Assembly: GCA_965233675.1 (NCBI GenBank)
Contig: OZ247498.1
Span: 2,294,001-2,358,000, forward strand
Direction of reading: 5' to 3'
DNA: 64,000 bases
Source of the DNA: SZUA-309 sp965233675
GTDB taxonomy: Bacteria > Pseudomonadota > Gammaproteobacteria > Pseudomonadales > Azotimanducaceae
Positions 8,542-17,127 of the stretch are shown in pieces. The notes beneath the pieces are model-generated. The model had not been told where the DNA came from and searched no databases. It worked only from the letters and a program-made list of their open reading frames with translations. Every line of letters starts with the position of its first letter. Position 1 is the first letter of the stretch. A program made the translations under genes and the position numbers.

Positions 8542-9153
8542 ATGAAGCTACACAACTCTGTCGGACCCAACCCCCACGTGGTGCGCATGTTCGCCGCCGA
8601 GCGGGGTATCGAACTCGACAAGATCGAAGTCGACCTGTTGGCCGGCGAAAACCGACAGGATGCCTACCTGGCCAAGAACCCGGCCGGCCAGCTTCCCGCG
8701 CTCGAACTGGACGACGGCACGGTCATCGCGGAAATCACAGCGATCTGTGAGTATCTCGATGAAACGAGCAGCGGTACGCCCCTGATGGGCAGCACGCCGG
8801 AAGAGAAAGCCCTGGCGCGGATGTGGGCTCGCCGGGTGGACCTGGGCATCTGCGAACCCATGGCCAACGGCTTCCGGTTCTCAGAAGGCCTGGATCTCTT
8901 CAAGACGCGCATGCTCACCCGTCCCGAGGCCGCGGACGGTCTGAAAGCGCTGGCACAGGACAAGCTCAGCTGGCTGGACGGTCAACTCGCAGACAAAGAG
9001 TTCATCGGCGGCAGCAGCATCGGTCTGGCCGATATCCTGCTGTTCTGCTTTCTGACGTTCGGCGCCTCCGTCGGTCAGCCGCTGAACCCGGACAACGGCA
9101 ACGTCAACGCCTGGTTCGAACGGATGCAGGGACGCCCCAGCGCATCTGCCTGA
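8542..9153 (+). CDS. Glutathione S-transferase family protein
   Basis: Cytoplasmic 203-aa GST. The thioredoxin-like N-domain (about 1-80) has NPAGQLPALELDDG with the cis-Pro and IAEITAICEYLDE with the glutathione gamma-glutamyl contact region. The helical C-domain follows, with a final IGLADILLFCFLTF helix carrying the N-capping Asp. The start at 8542 is fixed by AGGAGG ten bases upstream, although the frame is open much further upstream. It lies 88 bases after the glyoxalase gene, probably in the same transcript. Confidence 0.9.
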   Translation: MKLHNSVGPNPHVVRMFAAERGIELDKIEVDLLAGENRQDAYLAKNPAGQLPALELDDGTVIAEITAICEYLDETSSGTPLMGSTPEEKALARMWARRVDLGICEPMANGFRFSEGLDLFKTRMLTRPEAADGLKALAQDKLSWLDGQLADKEFIGGSSIGLADILLFCFLTFGASVGQPLNPDNGNVNAWFERMQGRPSASA

Positions 9154-9531
9154 TCCTGCCGGCAAGCGTCCGGGCCGTCTTCCCGACGGCTCGGACTGCC
9201 GGTGCCCCCTTCCGGTCACCCTGCAGCGCTTTGCCTGGCCCCTAAGCCTCCGATTTTCAAAGAATTTTCACAGAATGGCGACGCTTCGAGCGCTATCGTC
9301 CGCCTGCCTCTATTGGCCGATCTATTGGCCGATCTATATGTAGATCGAAAAATTATATTGTGTTACTTTTCGTAGCAGTTTTGTGGTCGGCTGGAAATTC
9401 CGCTACGAGCGACACTGGTTTATAACAAACTGGAATAACGGGCTGGCAGCATCCGCAGGTTTCGACCACAAAACACATCGCCAGACCCGCCAAATCGCCA
9501 ATAAATCCGAGAACCCAACGAAAGGACTCGT
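9154..9531. other. Intergenic region upstream of the RND efflux operon
   Basis: This 378-base spacer contains no supported gene. It holds a 12-bp direct repeat CTATTGGCCGAT (9310-9321, 9322-9333) and a 7-bp palindrome CGATCTA / TAGATCG (9330-9347), followed by an AT-rich tract around 9348-9370. These look like promoter and operator elements for the efflux pair, with a clear AAAGGA RBS before 9532. No regulator gene is adjacent. Confidence 0.5.
9330..9347. promoter_or_regulatory. Candidate operator upstream of efflux genes
   Basis: Inverted repeat CGATCTA-TATG-TAGATCG, partly overlapping the 12-bp direct repeat. It resembles a binding site for a dimeric regulator (inference), placed about 185 bases before the adaptor gene. 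Confidence 0.35.
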
Positions 9532-10728
9532 ATGCGCGCCACTTACCTCACTGCCACTCTCATCGCTGTTGCCATCGGTCTATGGCTGCTCTCCGGACAG
9601 CTTGGTGATGAGGGGCCGGTTCGACACGAAAACCTGGCCGAACAGAATCGTCAGAATGCCGCCCGCCAGCTGGATGCAGAACCCACCCGAGTACGGGCAA
9701 GGGTGATCAATGCTTCGCCCCAGTTGCAGCACGTGGTGCTGCGCGGCAAAACAGAAAACAAGCGCACGGTCAGCGTGAAGGCAGAAACCTCAGGTCGCAT
9801 CGTCGAGCGGCCGGTGGAGCGTGGCACCGCCGTCGAAGAAGGCGACCTGCTCTGCCAGATCTCCATGGAAGACCGCTACGCTTCCCTCACCCAGTCCCGG
9901 GAAGCACTGAATCAGGCCCGCATCGAATACGAGGGCAGCCTCAAGCTGCAGGAACGCGGCTATCAGTCGGATACGGCGATTGCCCAGTCGAAAGCCAACC
10001 TGGCTGCGGCGGAAGCCAACCTGAAGCGGGCTGAGATCGATATCCAGCGCACCTACATCCGCGCCCCCTTTGCCGGTGTGGTCGAAGACGTTCACTCAGA
10101 AGTTGGCGATTACGTTTCACCGGGTGCCGCCTGTGTCACCGTCGTGGATCTCAACCCCATGCTGCTGGTCGGCCGGGTGGCGGAAAAAGACGTGCACCTG
10201 CTGAAGGTGGATCAGCCCGTCACCGGCGTACTGGCGGACGGCAGCACCGTAGAAGGCCCGGTCTCGTTCATCGGCGCCCAGAGCGATCCCGCCACCCGGA
10301 CCTACGCGGTGGAAATCCAGGTGCCCAACGAATCCTACGAACTGCGTTCCGGCCTGACGACGGAGATCCGCATCCCGGTGGCCGAGGTGATGGCGCACAA
10401 GCTCAGCCCCGCACTGTTCGCGCTGGATGACGCCGGCCGGATTGGCGTTCGGATCATCAATGAACAGGGTCAGGTGGAATTCCACCCCGTTTCCATCGTC
10501 CGGGATGAGCCCGACGGCGTGTGGGTCGCCGGACTGCCGCCGGTAGCAACCCTGATCACCGTCGGCCAGGAACTGGTCGTGCCGGGCGAAGTGGTGGAAG
10601 TGGATTTCGAAGCGAGTGGCGAGATGCCCGCCCAGGCACCCGAGTCAGCCGAGGGTGACGACATGAGCAAGCTCGATGCAGGTGCAGCCACCGGCAACGG
10701 GCTGTCGCTGAACGCCGCCGCCCCATGA
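9532..10728 (+). CDS. RND efflux periplasmic adaptor (MFP)
   Basis: Membrane-fusion adaptor of 398 aa linking an RND pump to an outer-membrane channel. An N-terminal anchor (residues 4-22) is followed by the first half of the lipoyl domain (KAETSGRIVERPVERGTAVEEGDLL), a short helical hairpin (about 115-165) and the second lipoyl half IRAPFAGVVEDVHSEVGDYV, then beta-barrel and membrane-proximal domains. The Asp/Glu/Ala-rich tail is probably flexible. The stop overlaps the start of the pump gene (ATGA). No outer-membrane factor gene is present, so the pump must share one encoded elsewhere. Confidence 0.92.
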   Translation: MRATYLTATLIAVAIGLWLLSGQLGDEGPVRHENLAEQNRQNAARQLDAEPTRVRARVINASPQLQHVVLRGKTENKRTVSVKAETSGRIVERPVERGTAVEEGDLLCQISMEDRYASLTQSREALNQARIEYEGSLKLQERGYQSDTAIAQSKANLAAAEANLKRAEIDIQRTYIRAPFAGVVEDVHSEVGDYVSPGAACVTVVDLNPMLLVGRVAEKDVHLLKVDQPVTGVLADGSTVEGPVSFIGAQSDPATRTYAVEIQVPNESYELRSGLTTEIRIPVAEVMAHKLSPALFALDDAGRIGVRIINEQGQVEFHPVSIVRDEPDGVWVAGLPPVATLITVGQELVVPGEVVEVDFEASGEMPAQAPESAEGDDMSKLDAGAATGNGLSLNAAAP

Positions 10729-13700
10729 ACAGCCTCATCGATGCGGCCATAAACCGCACCCGCACCACCATGCTGCTGATGTTCATGGTGGTGCTCGCCG
10801 GCCTCATCGCCCGAAGCGCCATCCCGATCGCCAATGAGCCGCACATCGAAGTGCCGTTCTTCGCGATCACCATCGTCCATGAAGGTATCTCCCCGGAAGA
10901 TTCCGAACGTCTGCTCGTGATGCCCATGGAGATCGAGCTGAAGAAGATCGAGGGCATCAAGGAGCTCACGGCCTATGCTTCGGAAGGGTCGGCCACACTG
11001 CTCGTTGAATTCGATGCCGACCAGGACCTGGATCAGGCACTGCTGGATGTGCGCGAAGCCGTCGATCGCGGCCGGGTCGAGCTGCCCAGCACGGCGGAAG
11101 AACCCATCGTGCAGGAGCAGACGACCGAGGACTTTCCGATCATCCAGATCAATCTGGTGGGTGAAGAAGTACCGGAACGGGTGCTGTACACCCTGGCAAT
11201 CGATCTGCGCGATGACATAGAGGCGATTCCCGGCGTGCTGGAAGCCAACCTCCAGGGCCATCGGGAAGAGCAGCTCGAAGCCATCATCGATCCGAACGCT
11301 CTCGAGGCGTATCAGATCTCCAACGAAGAACTGATCAATACCATCGTGCGCAACAACCGGCTGATTCCCGCCGGCAGCATCGACACCGGTGTGGGGCGTT
11401 TTTCGGTGAAAGTGCCGAGCGTGATCGAAGAAGCCCAGGACATCTTCGATCTGCCCATCAAGGCGAGCGGCGATACGGTGGTCACCCTGGGCGACGTGGC
11501 CCAGGTACGCCGGACCTTCAAAGACCGGGTGAGCTATGCCCGGGTCAATGGCAGAAACTCGCTGAGCGTGGGGATCAACAAGCGCGCAGACGCAAACATC
11601 ATCGAAACGATCGACGAGGTGAAAGCCGTGGTCGATCGCCATCGGCAGAACATGCCGGGCAAGGTCGAGGTGTTCTACTCCCAGGATCAGGCGCCGTTCG
11701 CCGAGCAACAGGTGATCGAACTGCAGGGCAATATCTTCACCGCCCTGGCTCTGGTGATGGTGCTCGTAGTCGCGGCCATGGGCTTTCGCAGCGGACTGAT
11801 CGTCGGGATGGGAATTCCGGTCTCCTTTCTGTTTTCCCTTATTTTCGTTTACCTGCTCGGCTACACCTTCAATTTCATGGTCATGTTCGGCATGTTGCTC
11901 GGACTGGGTATGCTCATCGATGGCGCCATCGTGGTGACCGAGTATGCGGACCGGAAAATGACCGAAGGGTTCGACCGACGTGCGGCCTATTCCATGGCGG
12001 CGAAACGGATGTTCTGGCCGGTGACGGCCTCCATCGCCACCACGCTCGCCGCCTTCCTGCCGTTGATGTTCTGGCCGGGCATCTCCGGAAAATTCATGCG
12101 CTACCTGCCGGTGACAGTTTTCACCGTGCTGTCCGGCTCGCTGGTCTACGCACTCATCTTCGGACCGGTGCTGGGCTCTCTACTGGGCCGGGCCGGCGCT
12201 CGGGACAAGGCCGCCATGGAGACTCTGAAGCAGCTGGAAGACGGCGACCCCACCCGACTGAACAACATCACGGGCTGGTACGCCAAACTGCTCGCGGTCA
12301 CCAGCCGCTATGCCGTTGTCACCATGACCGTCATCGTCGCCCTGCTGATCGGCATCTTCTGGTCCTACGGCAAATACGGCGGCGGCATGATCTTCTTCTC
12401 GGATTCCGATCCACAATTCGCGGAAGTGACAATCCGTGGCCGAGGCAACCTGTCCGCCAACGAAATCAACACTCTGGTGCTCGAGGTGGAGCAGGAAGTG
12501 CTGCAGGTGAGCGGCATCCGCGGCATGAACACATACACCCGGATCAGCGGCGGCGCTTCCCGGGATGGATTCGACAAGATCGGCGGCATCTTCCTGGAAC
12601 TCCACGAGGAGAACGAAAGAGACCGGAAGGGTGCGGAGATCTTCGATGAGATCCGCACACGCACGGCGCCGCTTGCGGGAATTTCGGTGGAGATCCAGGA
12701 GATGGAACAGGGGCCGCCCGTGGGCAAGCCGATCCAGATTCAGTTCTCTTCGCACACCCGCGATCTGCTGGAACCCGCCGTCGCCCGGGTGCGCGAGAAG
12801 ATCGACCAGATGCCGGAAGTCATCGATGTGGATGACACCCGCTCGCTGCCGGGGATCGAGTGGGAGATCGCCGTGGATCGTGCTCAGGCCGCGCTCTATG
12901 GCGCCGATGTCTCCCAGGTTGGGGTCGCCGTGCAACTCGTCACCAACGGCGTCAAGGTGGGCGAATACCGCCCGGACCGGGCTGACGACGCGGTGGACAT
13001 CCGGGTCCGCTATCCCACCGAAGATCGGGGTATCGGACAGCTTGATGATCTGAAGATCAGCACACAAAACGGCCTGGTGCCGATCTCGAACTTTGTCAGC
13101 CGGATACCGGCGCCAAACGTGGATGCCATCCAGCGGATCGACGGTATCGCCGTTGAGTTCATCCGGGCCAACGTGGTGGAAGGAGTGCTGGCGGATACGG
13201 TGGTGAAGGAACTACAGGCCTGGCTGGATACCCAGACCTTCGACCCGCGACTCAATATCGAATTCCGAGGTGCCAACGAAGAGCAGGCGGAATCCATGGC
13301 CTTCGTGCAGGGTGCATTCCTCATGTCACTGCTGCTGATGTTCGTGCTGCTGGTGACCCAGTTCAACAGCATCTATCAGAGTGTTCTGATCCTGGTGGCC
13401 GTGGTCATGTCCACCGCCGGCGTTCTGCTCGGCCTGCTCATCCTGGGCGCGCCATTCAGCGCCATTCTTTCCGGGGTCGGTGTGGTTGCTCTGGCTGGTA
13501 TCGTGGTGAACAACAACATCGTTCTCATCGACACCTACAACCACATCCGTCGCGAGCATCCGGAGCTGGACTACGTGCAGGTGATCGTCCGAACCGGCGC
13601 CCAGCGACTCCGCCCGGTGATGCTGACGACGGTGACCACGATCTTCGGATTGCTGCCGCTGGCCAGTAATCTGTCCATCGACCTGATCAACCGGACCATC

Positions 13701-13892
13701 GCCTACGGCAGCCAGTTGTCTTCGTTCTGGGTGCCGCTGTCCCAGGCCATCGTCTCCGGTCTCACCTTTGCCACCCTGCTCACCCTGGTGGCAACACCCG
13801 CCATGCTGGCGTTGCCTCAGCAGCTGAAGATCCTGATTCAGCGAGCCAGAGGCCGGATGCATTCGAGCGACGAAACTCCGGTGCAGGCCTGA
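10725..13892 (+). CDS. RND-family efflux pump permease (AcrB-like)
   Basis: Inner-membrane proton-driven exporter of 1055 aa, with twelve membrane segments and two large periplasmic loops as expected. The TM4 block reads GMLIDGAIVVTEYADRKM: the proton-relay Asp pair of AcrB is represented by Asp-399 followed by Gly rather than a second Asp. The C-terminal half has the matching GVVALAGIVVNNNIVLID block. It is translated coupled to the adaptor. Substrate range cannot be read from the sequence; it belongs to a less-studied branch of the HAE-type exporters. Confidence 0.92.
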   Translation: MNSLIDAAINRTRTTMLLMFMVVLAGLIARSAIPIANEPHIEVPFFAITIVHEGISPEDSERLLVMPMEIELKKIEGIKELTAYASEGSATLLVEFDADQDLDQALLDVREAVDRGRVELPSTAEEPIVQEQTTEDFPIIQINLVGEEVPERVLYTLAIDLRDDIEAIPGVLEANLQGHREEQLEAIIDPNALEAYQISNEELINTIVRNNRLIPAGSIDTGVGRFSVKVPSVIEEAQDIFDLPIKASGDTVVTLGDVAQVRRTFKDRVSYARVNGRNSLSVGINKRADANIIETIDEVKAVVDRHRQNMPGKVEVFYSQDQAPFAEQQVIELQGNIFTALALVMVLVVAAMGFRSGLIVGMGIPVSFLFSLIFVYLLGYTFNFMVMFGMLLGLGMLIDGAIVVTEYADRKMTEGFDRRAAYSMAAKRMFWPVTASIATTLAAFLPLMFWPGISGKFMRYLPVTVFTVLSGSLVYALIFGPVLGSLLGRAGARDKAAMETLKQLEDGDPTRLNNITGWYAKLLAVTSRYAVVTMTVIVALLIGIFWSYGKYGGGMIFFSDSDPQFAEVTIRGRGNLSANEINTLVLEVEQEVLQVSGIRGMNTYTRISGGASRDGFDKIGGIFLELHEENERDRKGAEIFDEIRTRTAPLAGISVEIQEMEQGPPVGKPIQIQFSSHTRDLLEPAVARVREKIDQMPEVIDVDDTRSLPGIEWEIAVDRAQAALYGADVSQVGVAVQLVTNGVKVGEYRPDRADDAVDIRVRYPTEDRGIGQLDDLKISTQNGLVPISNFVSRIPAPNVDAIQRIDGIAVEFIRANVVEGVLADTVVKELQAWLDTQTFDPRLNIEFRGANEEQAESMAFVQGAFLMSLLLMFVLLVTQFNSIYQSVLILVAVVMSTAGVLLGLLILGAPFSAILSGVGVVALAGIVVNNNIVLIDTYNHIRREHPELDYVQVIVRTGAQRLRPVMLTTVTTIFGLLPLASNLSIDLINRTIAYGSQLSSFWVPLSQAIVSGLTFATLLTLVATPAMLALPQQLKILIQRARGRMHSSDETPVQA

Positions 13893-13926
13893 AACCATTC
13901 AGGCCTGAAACCATTCAGGCCTGAAA
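13884..13926. repeat. 16-bp tandem repeat spanning the RND pump stop codon
   Basis: Unit CAGGCCTGAAACCATT occurs at 13884-13899 and 13900-13915, with a partial third copy at 13916-13926. The first copy contains the pump's last Ala codon and TGA, so the stop is copied twice downstream. Confidence 0.9.
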
Positions 13927-14000
13927 TGCCACAGGACTCGAGATTCGCGGTGTTCAAGACCATGGAGTTCCGCCGTCGGAAAGCTATAGACTAGCCGGCC

Positions 14001-16496
14001 ATGCAAGAACCAGGCGCCTGGGCCGTCCCCATAACCGAATCGATCTGCGCGGATGCCACCCTGACCGGCGGCAAGGCCGCGTCGCTTGCTGTTCTGCATG
14101 CGGAAGGACTGCCTGTTCCGCCCGCCTACGTGCTGCCGGTGGCCGTTTTCAATGCCCACCTGCCGGACGCGGCGCCTGACTCGCGTCCGGAGCGCCCGGC
14201 GCTCGCTACCGACCTGCTCACCACCCTCAACCGGATCGCTGCCGAGATCTGCACCGCGCCGGATCAGCAACTGGTGGTGCGCAGCTCGGCTTTGGGAGAA
14301 GACGGAGAGTCAGCCAGCTTCGCGGGTCAGAACGCCACCTATTACTACGTGACTGCCGAGTCCCTGCCGAAGGCCGTGGTCGACTGCTGGATGTCGCTCT
14401 GGTCCGAACCGGCACTCACCTATCGCGCAGAGCTGAACCGCACGGCACCGTTCGGGATGGCCGTGATCATTCAGCGCATGATCCAGGCTGAGCGCTCCGG
14501 CGTCTGCTTTTCAAACGACCCCACCGGTGAGCGGAACGACCACGCACTGCTCGAGTCCAGCTGGGGTCTGGGGGCCGCCCTCGTCGATGGCCGGGTGTCA
14601 CCGGACCGGTTCTGGATTGCCGCGGACGGCCAGATCAGCCAGCGAAAGATCAGCCGCAAGCGATTGAAGGTGGCGGAAGATCTCCGGGATCCGTCGGGCG
14701 CTCGACTCGAACCCATACCGCTGCGCCAGCAGACCCGACCTTCGCTCTCCGATATCGAGGTTGGTCAGATCGCCAGCCTGACCCGGCAGATTGCCGGGAG
14801 TCGAGCCCTTCCTCAGGACGTGGAATGGGCCATCGATGGCGACGAGCTGTTCATCCTGCAGAGCCGGCCGATCACTGCCACTGCGGCGCCGGAACCCGCT
14901 TCTCCGGTCGACGGACGCTGGGTGCTGTTCAAGCCGACGGCGGAAAACTTCCAGGAACCCATGACGCCGATGACGGTGGATCTGTTCCGGAGGATATTGC
15001 CGCCCTTCGGTCTGTTCATCCGCGGCCGCTACTACGTGAACGCCGATCTGATGGCCAGAATTCTGCCCTGGCCACTGAGTGACGAAGCGCTGGCCGATCT
15101 CGTCCTCATGCGAGGCTCGCCCACGGAGCAACCACGCAGCTGGCGGAGGATCCTGGGCCTTTCCAGCCTGCTTTCCGTGGGCTATCTGGTCGCTGGCGCG
15201 AACTGGCATCGCACCGCCAGGGTGCCGCTCGACAGTCTGGCCGCCTTCGAACCCCTCTGCCAGGCCGCGGTGGCGGATGAAGACCTGGACGCGTTGAATA
15301 CCTTTCGTCAGCTGGTGCTGAACGATCATCCCTTCCGGCCCATCGGCGAGTTTCCGATTCAGTGCAATATTTCCTCGGTCCGCTACTTCCTGCTGATCGA
15401 AGTCCTGAACGCGCTGCTGGCGCGGATGGCACCTGACTACGATCGGGTGAACCTGTCACTCGTTCTGACCGGTGGTGATGCCATGCTCTCCCGGCAGATG
15501 GTGGAAGGCATTCGTGAACTTGCCGGAATTGCCGCTGCGGACAAGACGTTTGCCGGACAGTTGCAGGCGGATGACGCGGATCTGCAGGCGCTGGTGTTGC
15601 AGCTCGGCGAATACCATCCCTTCACCATCGCCCTGGAAGCCTTCATGGCCGGTTTCGGCCATCGGGCAGTGAAAGAAATCGAACTCATGGCACCGCGCTG
15701 GCGGGAAGACAATACGGGCGTCCTGAACCTGGTTCGGAGTTTCCTTTCCCGGTCAGGCAGCGACGAACGGATCGAGCCACACGGCCTGCTGCTGGCCGCC
15801 GAAGACGAACTGCATCAGGCCCTGCCTCACCGCTGGCAGCGGCGGCTGGTCGACCACCTCGTCCAGCGCATCCGCTACTACGTCACACTCAGAGAAAACA
15901 CACGCCACTACCACACCATGGCCATGGCCGCCGTTCGCCTGAAGCTCAAGGCGATGGAACAACGTCTGATTCAGGCCGGTCGGTTGAAGTGTGAAGACGA
16001 CATCTTCTTCCTCGAGTTCCCTGAGGCAAAAGCTCTGGAGACCGGGCTTACGGACTGGCAGGACGTGGAAGGCATCATCCACGCCCGCCGTCTGCGCTAC
16101 CAGCGTCAGAGCCTGGAACGGCCTGCGGAGACCTTCAACATACAAGCCCGGATTCCGATGCTGGTGGCGGACGACAACCTGCTGGTGGGCGACTGTGCGA
16201 GTCCGGGCGTAGCCACCGGCACCGCCCGGGTGATTCGTGACCCGAGCGTGTCCGCCGACATGGCGCCCGGTGACGTGCTGGTCGCGCCGTATACGGATCC
16301 GGCCTGGACGCCGCTCTTTCCGGGCGCCGCGGCCATCATCGTCGAAGTCGGCAGCTATCTGTCTCACGCCGGCACCGTCGCCAGGGAATACGGCATTCCC
16401 TGCCTGGTGGACGTGCATGGCTGCACGGAGAAGATCCGCTCCGGTCAGTCTCTGAAGATCAATGCCTCGGAAGGCTGGGTGGAGATCATGGAATGA
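14001..16496 (+). CDS. PEP/pyruvate-binding phosphotransferase (PpsA/rifampin-phosphotransferase-like)
   Basis: Enzyme of 831 aa with the three-part PEP-synthase plan. The N-terminal ATP-grasp domain has VVRSSALGEDGESASFAGQ and DVEWAIDGDELFILQSRP near residues 270-295. A long, poorly conserved helical middle follows, then a C-terminal swivelling phosphohistidine domain with GSYLSHAGTVAREYGIPCL (His-789). The separate PEP-binding barrel of true PpsA or PPDK is missing, so this is closer to rifampin-phosphotransferase-like enzymes that transfer phosphate to small molecules. The substrate is unknown. It is translationally coupled to the small membrane protein downstream. Confidence 0.85.
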   Translation: MQEPGAWAVPITESICADATLTGGKAASLAVLHAEGLPVPPAYVLPVAVFNAHLPDAAPDSRPERPALATDLLTTLNRIAAEICTAPDQQLVVRSSALGEDGESASFAGQNATYYYVTAESLPKAVVDCWMSLWSEPALTYRAELNRTAPFGMAVIIQRMIQAERSGVCFSNDPTGERNDHALLESSWGLGAALVDGRVSPDRFWIAADGQISQRKISRKRLKVAEDLRDPSGARLEPIPLRQQTRPSLSDIEVGQIASLTRQIAGSRALPQDVEWAIDGDELFILQSRPITATAAPEPASPVDGRWVLFKPTAENFQEPMTPMTVDLFRRILPPFGLFIRGRYYVNADLMARILPWPLSDEALADLVLMRGSPTEQPRSWRRILGLSSLLSVGYLVAGANWHRTARVPLDSLAAFEPLCQAAVADEDLDALNTFRQLVLNDHPFRPIGEFPIQCNISSVRYFLLIEVLNALLARMAPDYDRVNLSLVLTGGDAMLSRQMVEGIRELAGIAAADKTFAGQLQADDADLQALVLQLGEYHPFTIALEAFMAGFGHRAVKEIELMAPRWREDNTGVLNLVRSFLSRSGSDERIEPHGLLLAAEDELHQALPHRWQRRLVDHLVQRIRYYVTLRENTRHYHTMAMAAVRLKLKAMEQRLIQAGRLKCEDDIFFLEFPEAKALETGLTDWQDVEGIIHARRLRYQRQSLERPAETFNIQARIPMLVADDNLLVGDCASPGVATGTARVIRDPSVSADMAPGDVLVAPYTDPAWTPLFPGAAAIIVEVGSYLSHAGTVAREYGIPCLVDVHGCTEKIRSGQSLKINASEGWVEIME

Positions 16497-16780
16497 TTTC
16501 CGTACTCGTGTTCCTGCTCGCTATGCCGCTCACGGTCTATGCACTGGCAGGCTGCCTGCAGCTGATCGACCAGGCGAGTGCCGGTGGCAGATTCAGCGCC
16601 CTGCTCAGCTTGAGCTTCCGCCTCCTTCTCATCGCGCTGCTGGCGCTGATTGCACCCGCAGAGTCTCGAATCTGGATTCTGTTCGGTGCCCTCACGGCCC
16701 TCTTCCTTCACCTCAGCGTCAGCTTCACAGGGCGCTACCTGATGCGCAGCGGTCGCTGGCCGACAGACCGGATCGAATAA
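16493..16780 (+). CDS. Small membrane protein, 95 aa
   Basis: Protein of 95 aa with three hydrophobic segments (about 2-20, 38-56 and 58-78), overlapping the preceding phosphotransferase by ATGA. The family is not recognised. The tight coupling suggests a partner of the enzyme, perhaps for membrane location, but that is inference only. The stop is followed at once by a small hairpin (AACGGGT-TCG-ACCCGTT, 16779-16795). Confidence 0.65.
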   Translation: MISVLVFLLAMPLTVYALAGCLQLIDQASAGGRFSALLSLSFRLLLIALLALIAPAESRIWILFGALTALFLHLSVSFTGRYLMRSGRWPTDRIE

Positions 16781-16820
16781 CGGGTTCGACCCGTTCAATT
16801 TGGCCGGGCGCTTTGGATTT

Positions 16821-16850
16821 CTGTGGACTTCCCTGGACTTCTCTGGACTT
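16821..16850. repeat. Three 10-bp tandem repeats
   Basis: CTGTGGACTT, CCCTGGACTT and CTCTGGACTT follow one another, with a degenerate copy CTTTGGATTT just before (16811-16820). They lie 40 bases after the end of the small membrane protein gene. Confidence 0.85.
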
Positions 16851-16884
16851 TTTGCTGGCTGTTCTGCAGCCGGGAAAAAAGGAA

Positions 16885-16931
16885 CCCCGGCGACATGGGA
16901 TTGGGGAGGGAGGGGAGGTATGTCGCCGGGG
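16885..16931. repeat. Inverted repeat with G-quadruplex motif in the loop
   Basis: Perfect 12-base arms CCCCGGCGACAT (16885-16896) and ATGTCGCCGGGG (16920-16931) enclose a 23-base loop containing four G runs (16897-99, 16903-06, 16908-10, 16912-15) separated by ATT, A and A. That fits a compact G-quadruplex rule on the + strand. There is no T tract, so it is not a standard intrinsic terminator. Confidence 0.85.
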
Positions 16932-17127
16932 CGCTCTATCCGGAGATAGAAGCAACTCGAGTAATCACTCAATCAGTTCACTCAAACGTTGTACGCACTG
17001 GGTAATTATTCCCGTCGCGTACAGGGAGATTTATAGCAAATCTCCCTCCGTACATAAGTCTTAGTCCGATAATCGGCGTAAGAGTTCCGATGAGCGTCAG
17101 TTTCCCGGCGTCTTTCAGGTGGCCGCC

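Larger units (their letters stand above)
16781..17127. other. Convergent intergenic region with repeats and hairpins
   Basis: This 347-base spacer between convergent genes contains no supported gene. It holds a small hairpin at the 5' edge, three 10-bp tandem repeats (16821-16850) and a 12-bp inverted repeat whose loop is a G-quadruplex motif (16885-16931). The rest (16932-17127) shows no recognisable feature. Confidence 0.6.

Noticed and set aside
7649..9333. Short tandem repeats as a CRISPR array
   Set aside because: No regular spacer pattern; units are contiguous and only 10-13 bp long.
10470..11708. 412-codon open frame on the minus strand within the RND genes
   Set aside because: Antisense shadow; low-complexity His/Asp-rich translation without homology features.
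13884..13926. Repeat after the RND pump as an intrinsic terminator
   Set aside because: AGGCCT is self-complementary, but no long stem with a T run can be formed; it is better explained as tandem duplication.
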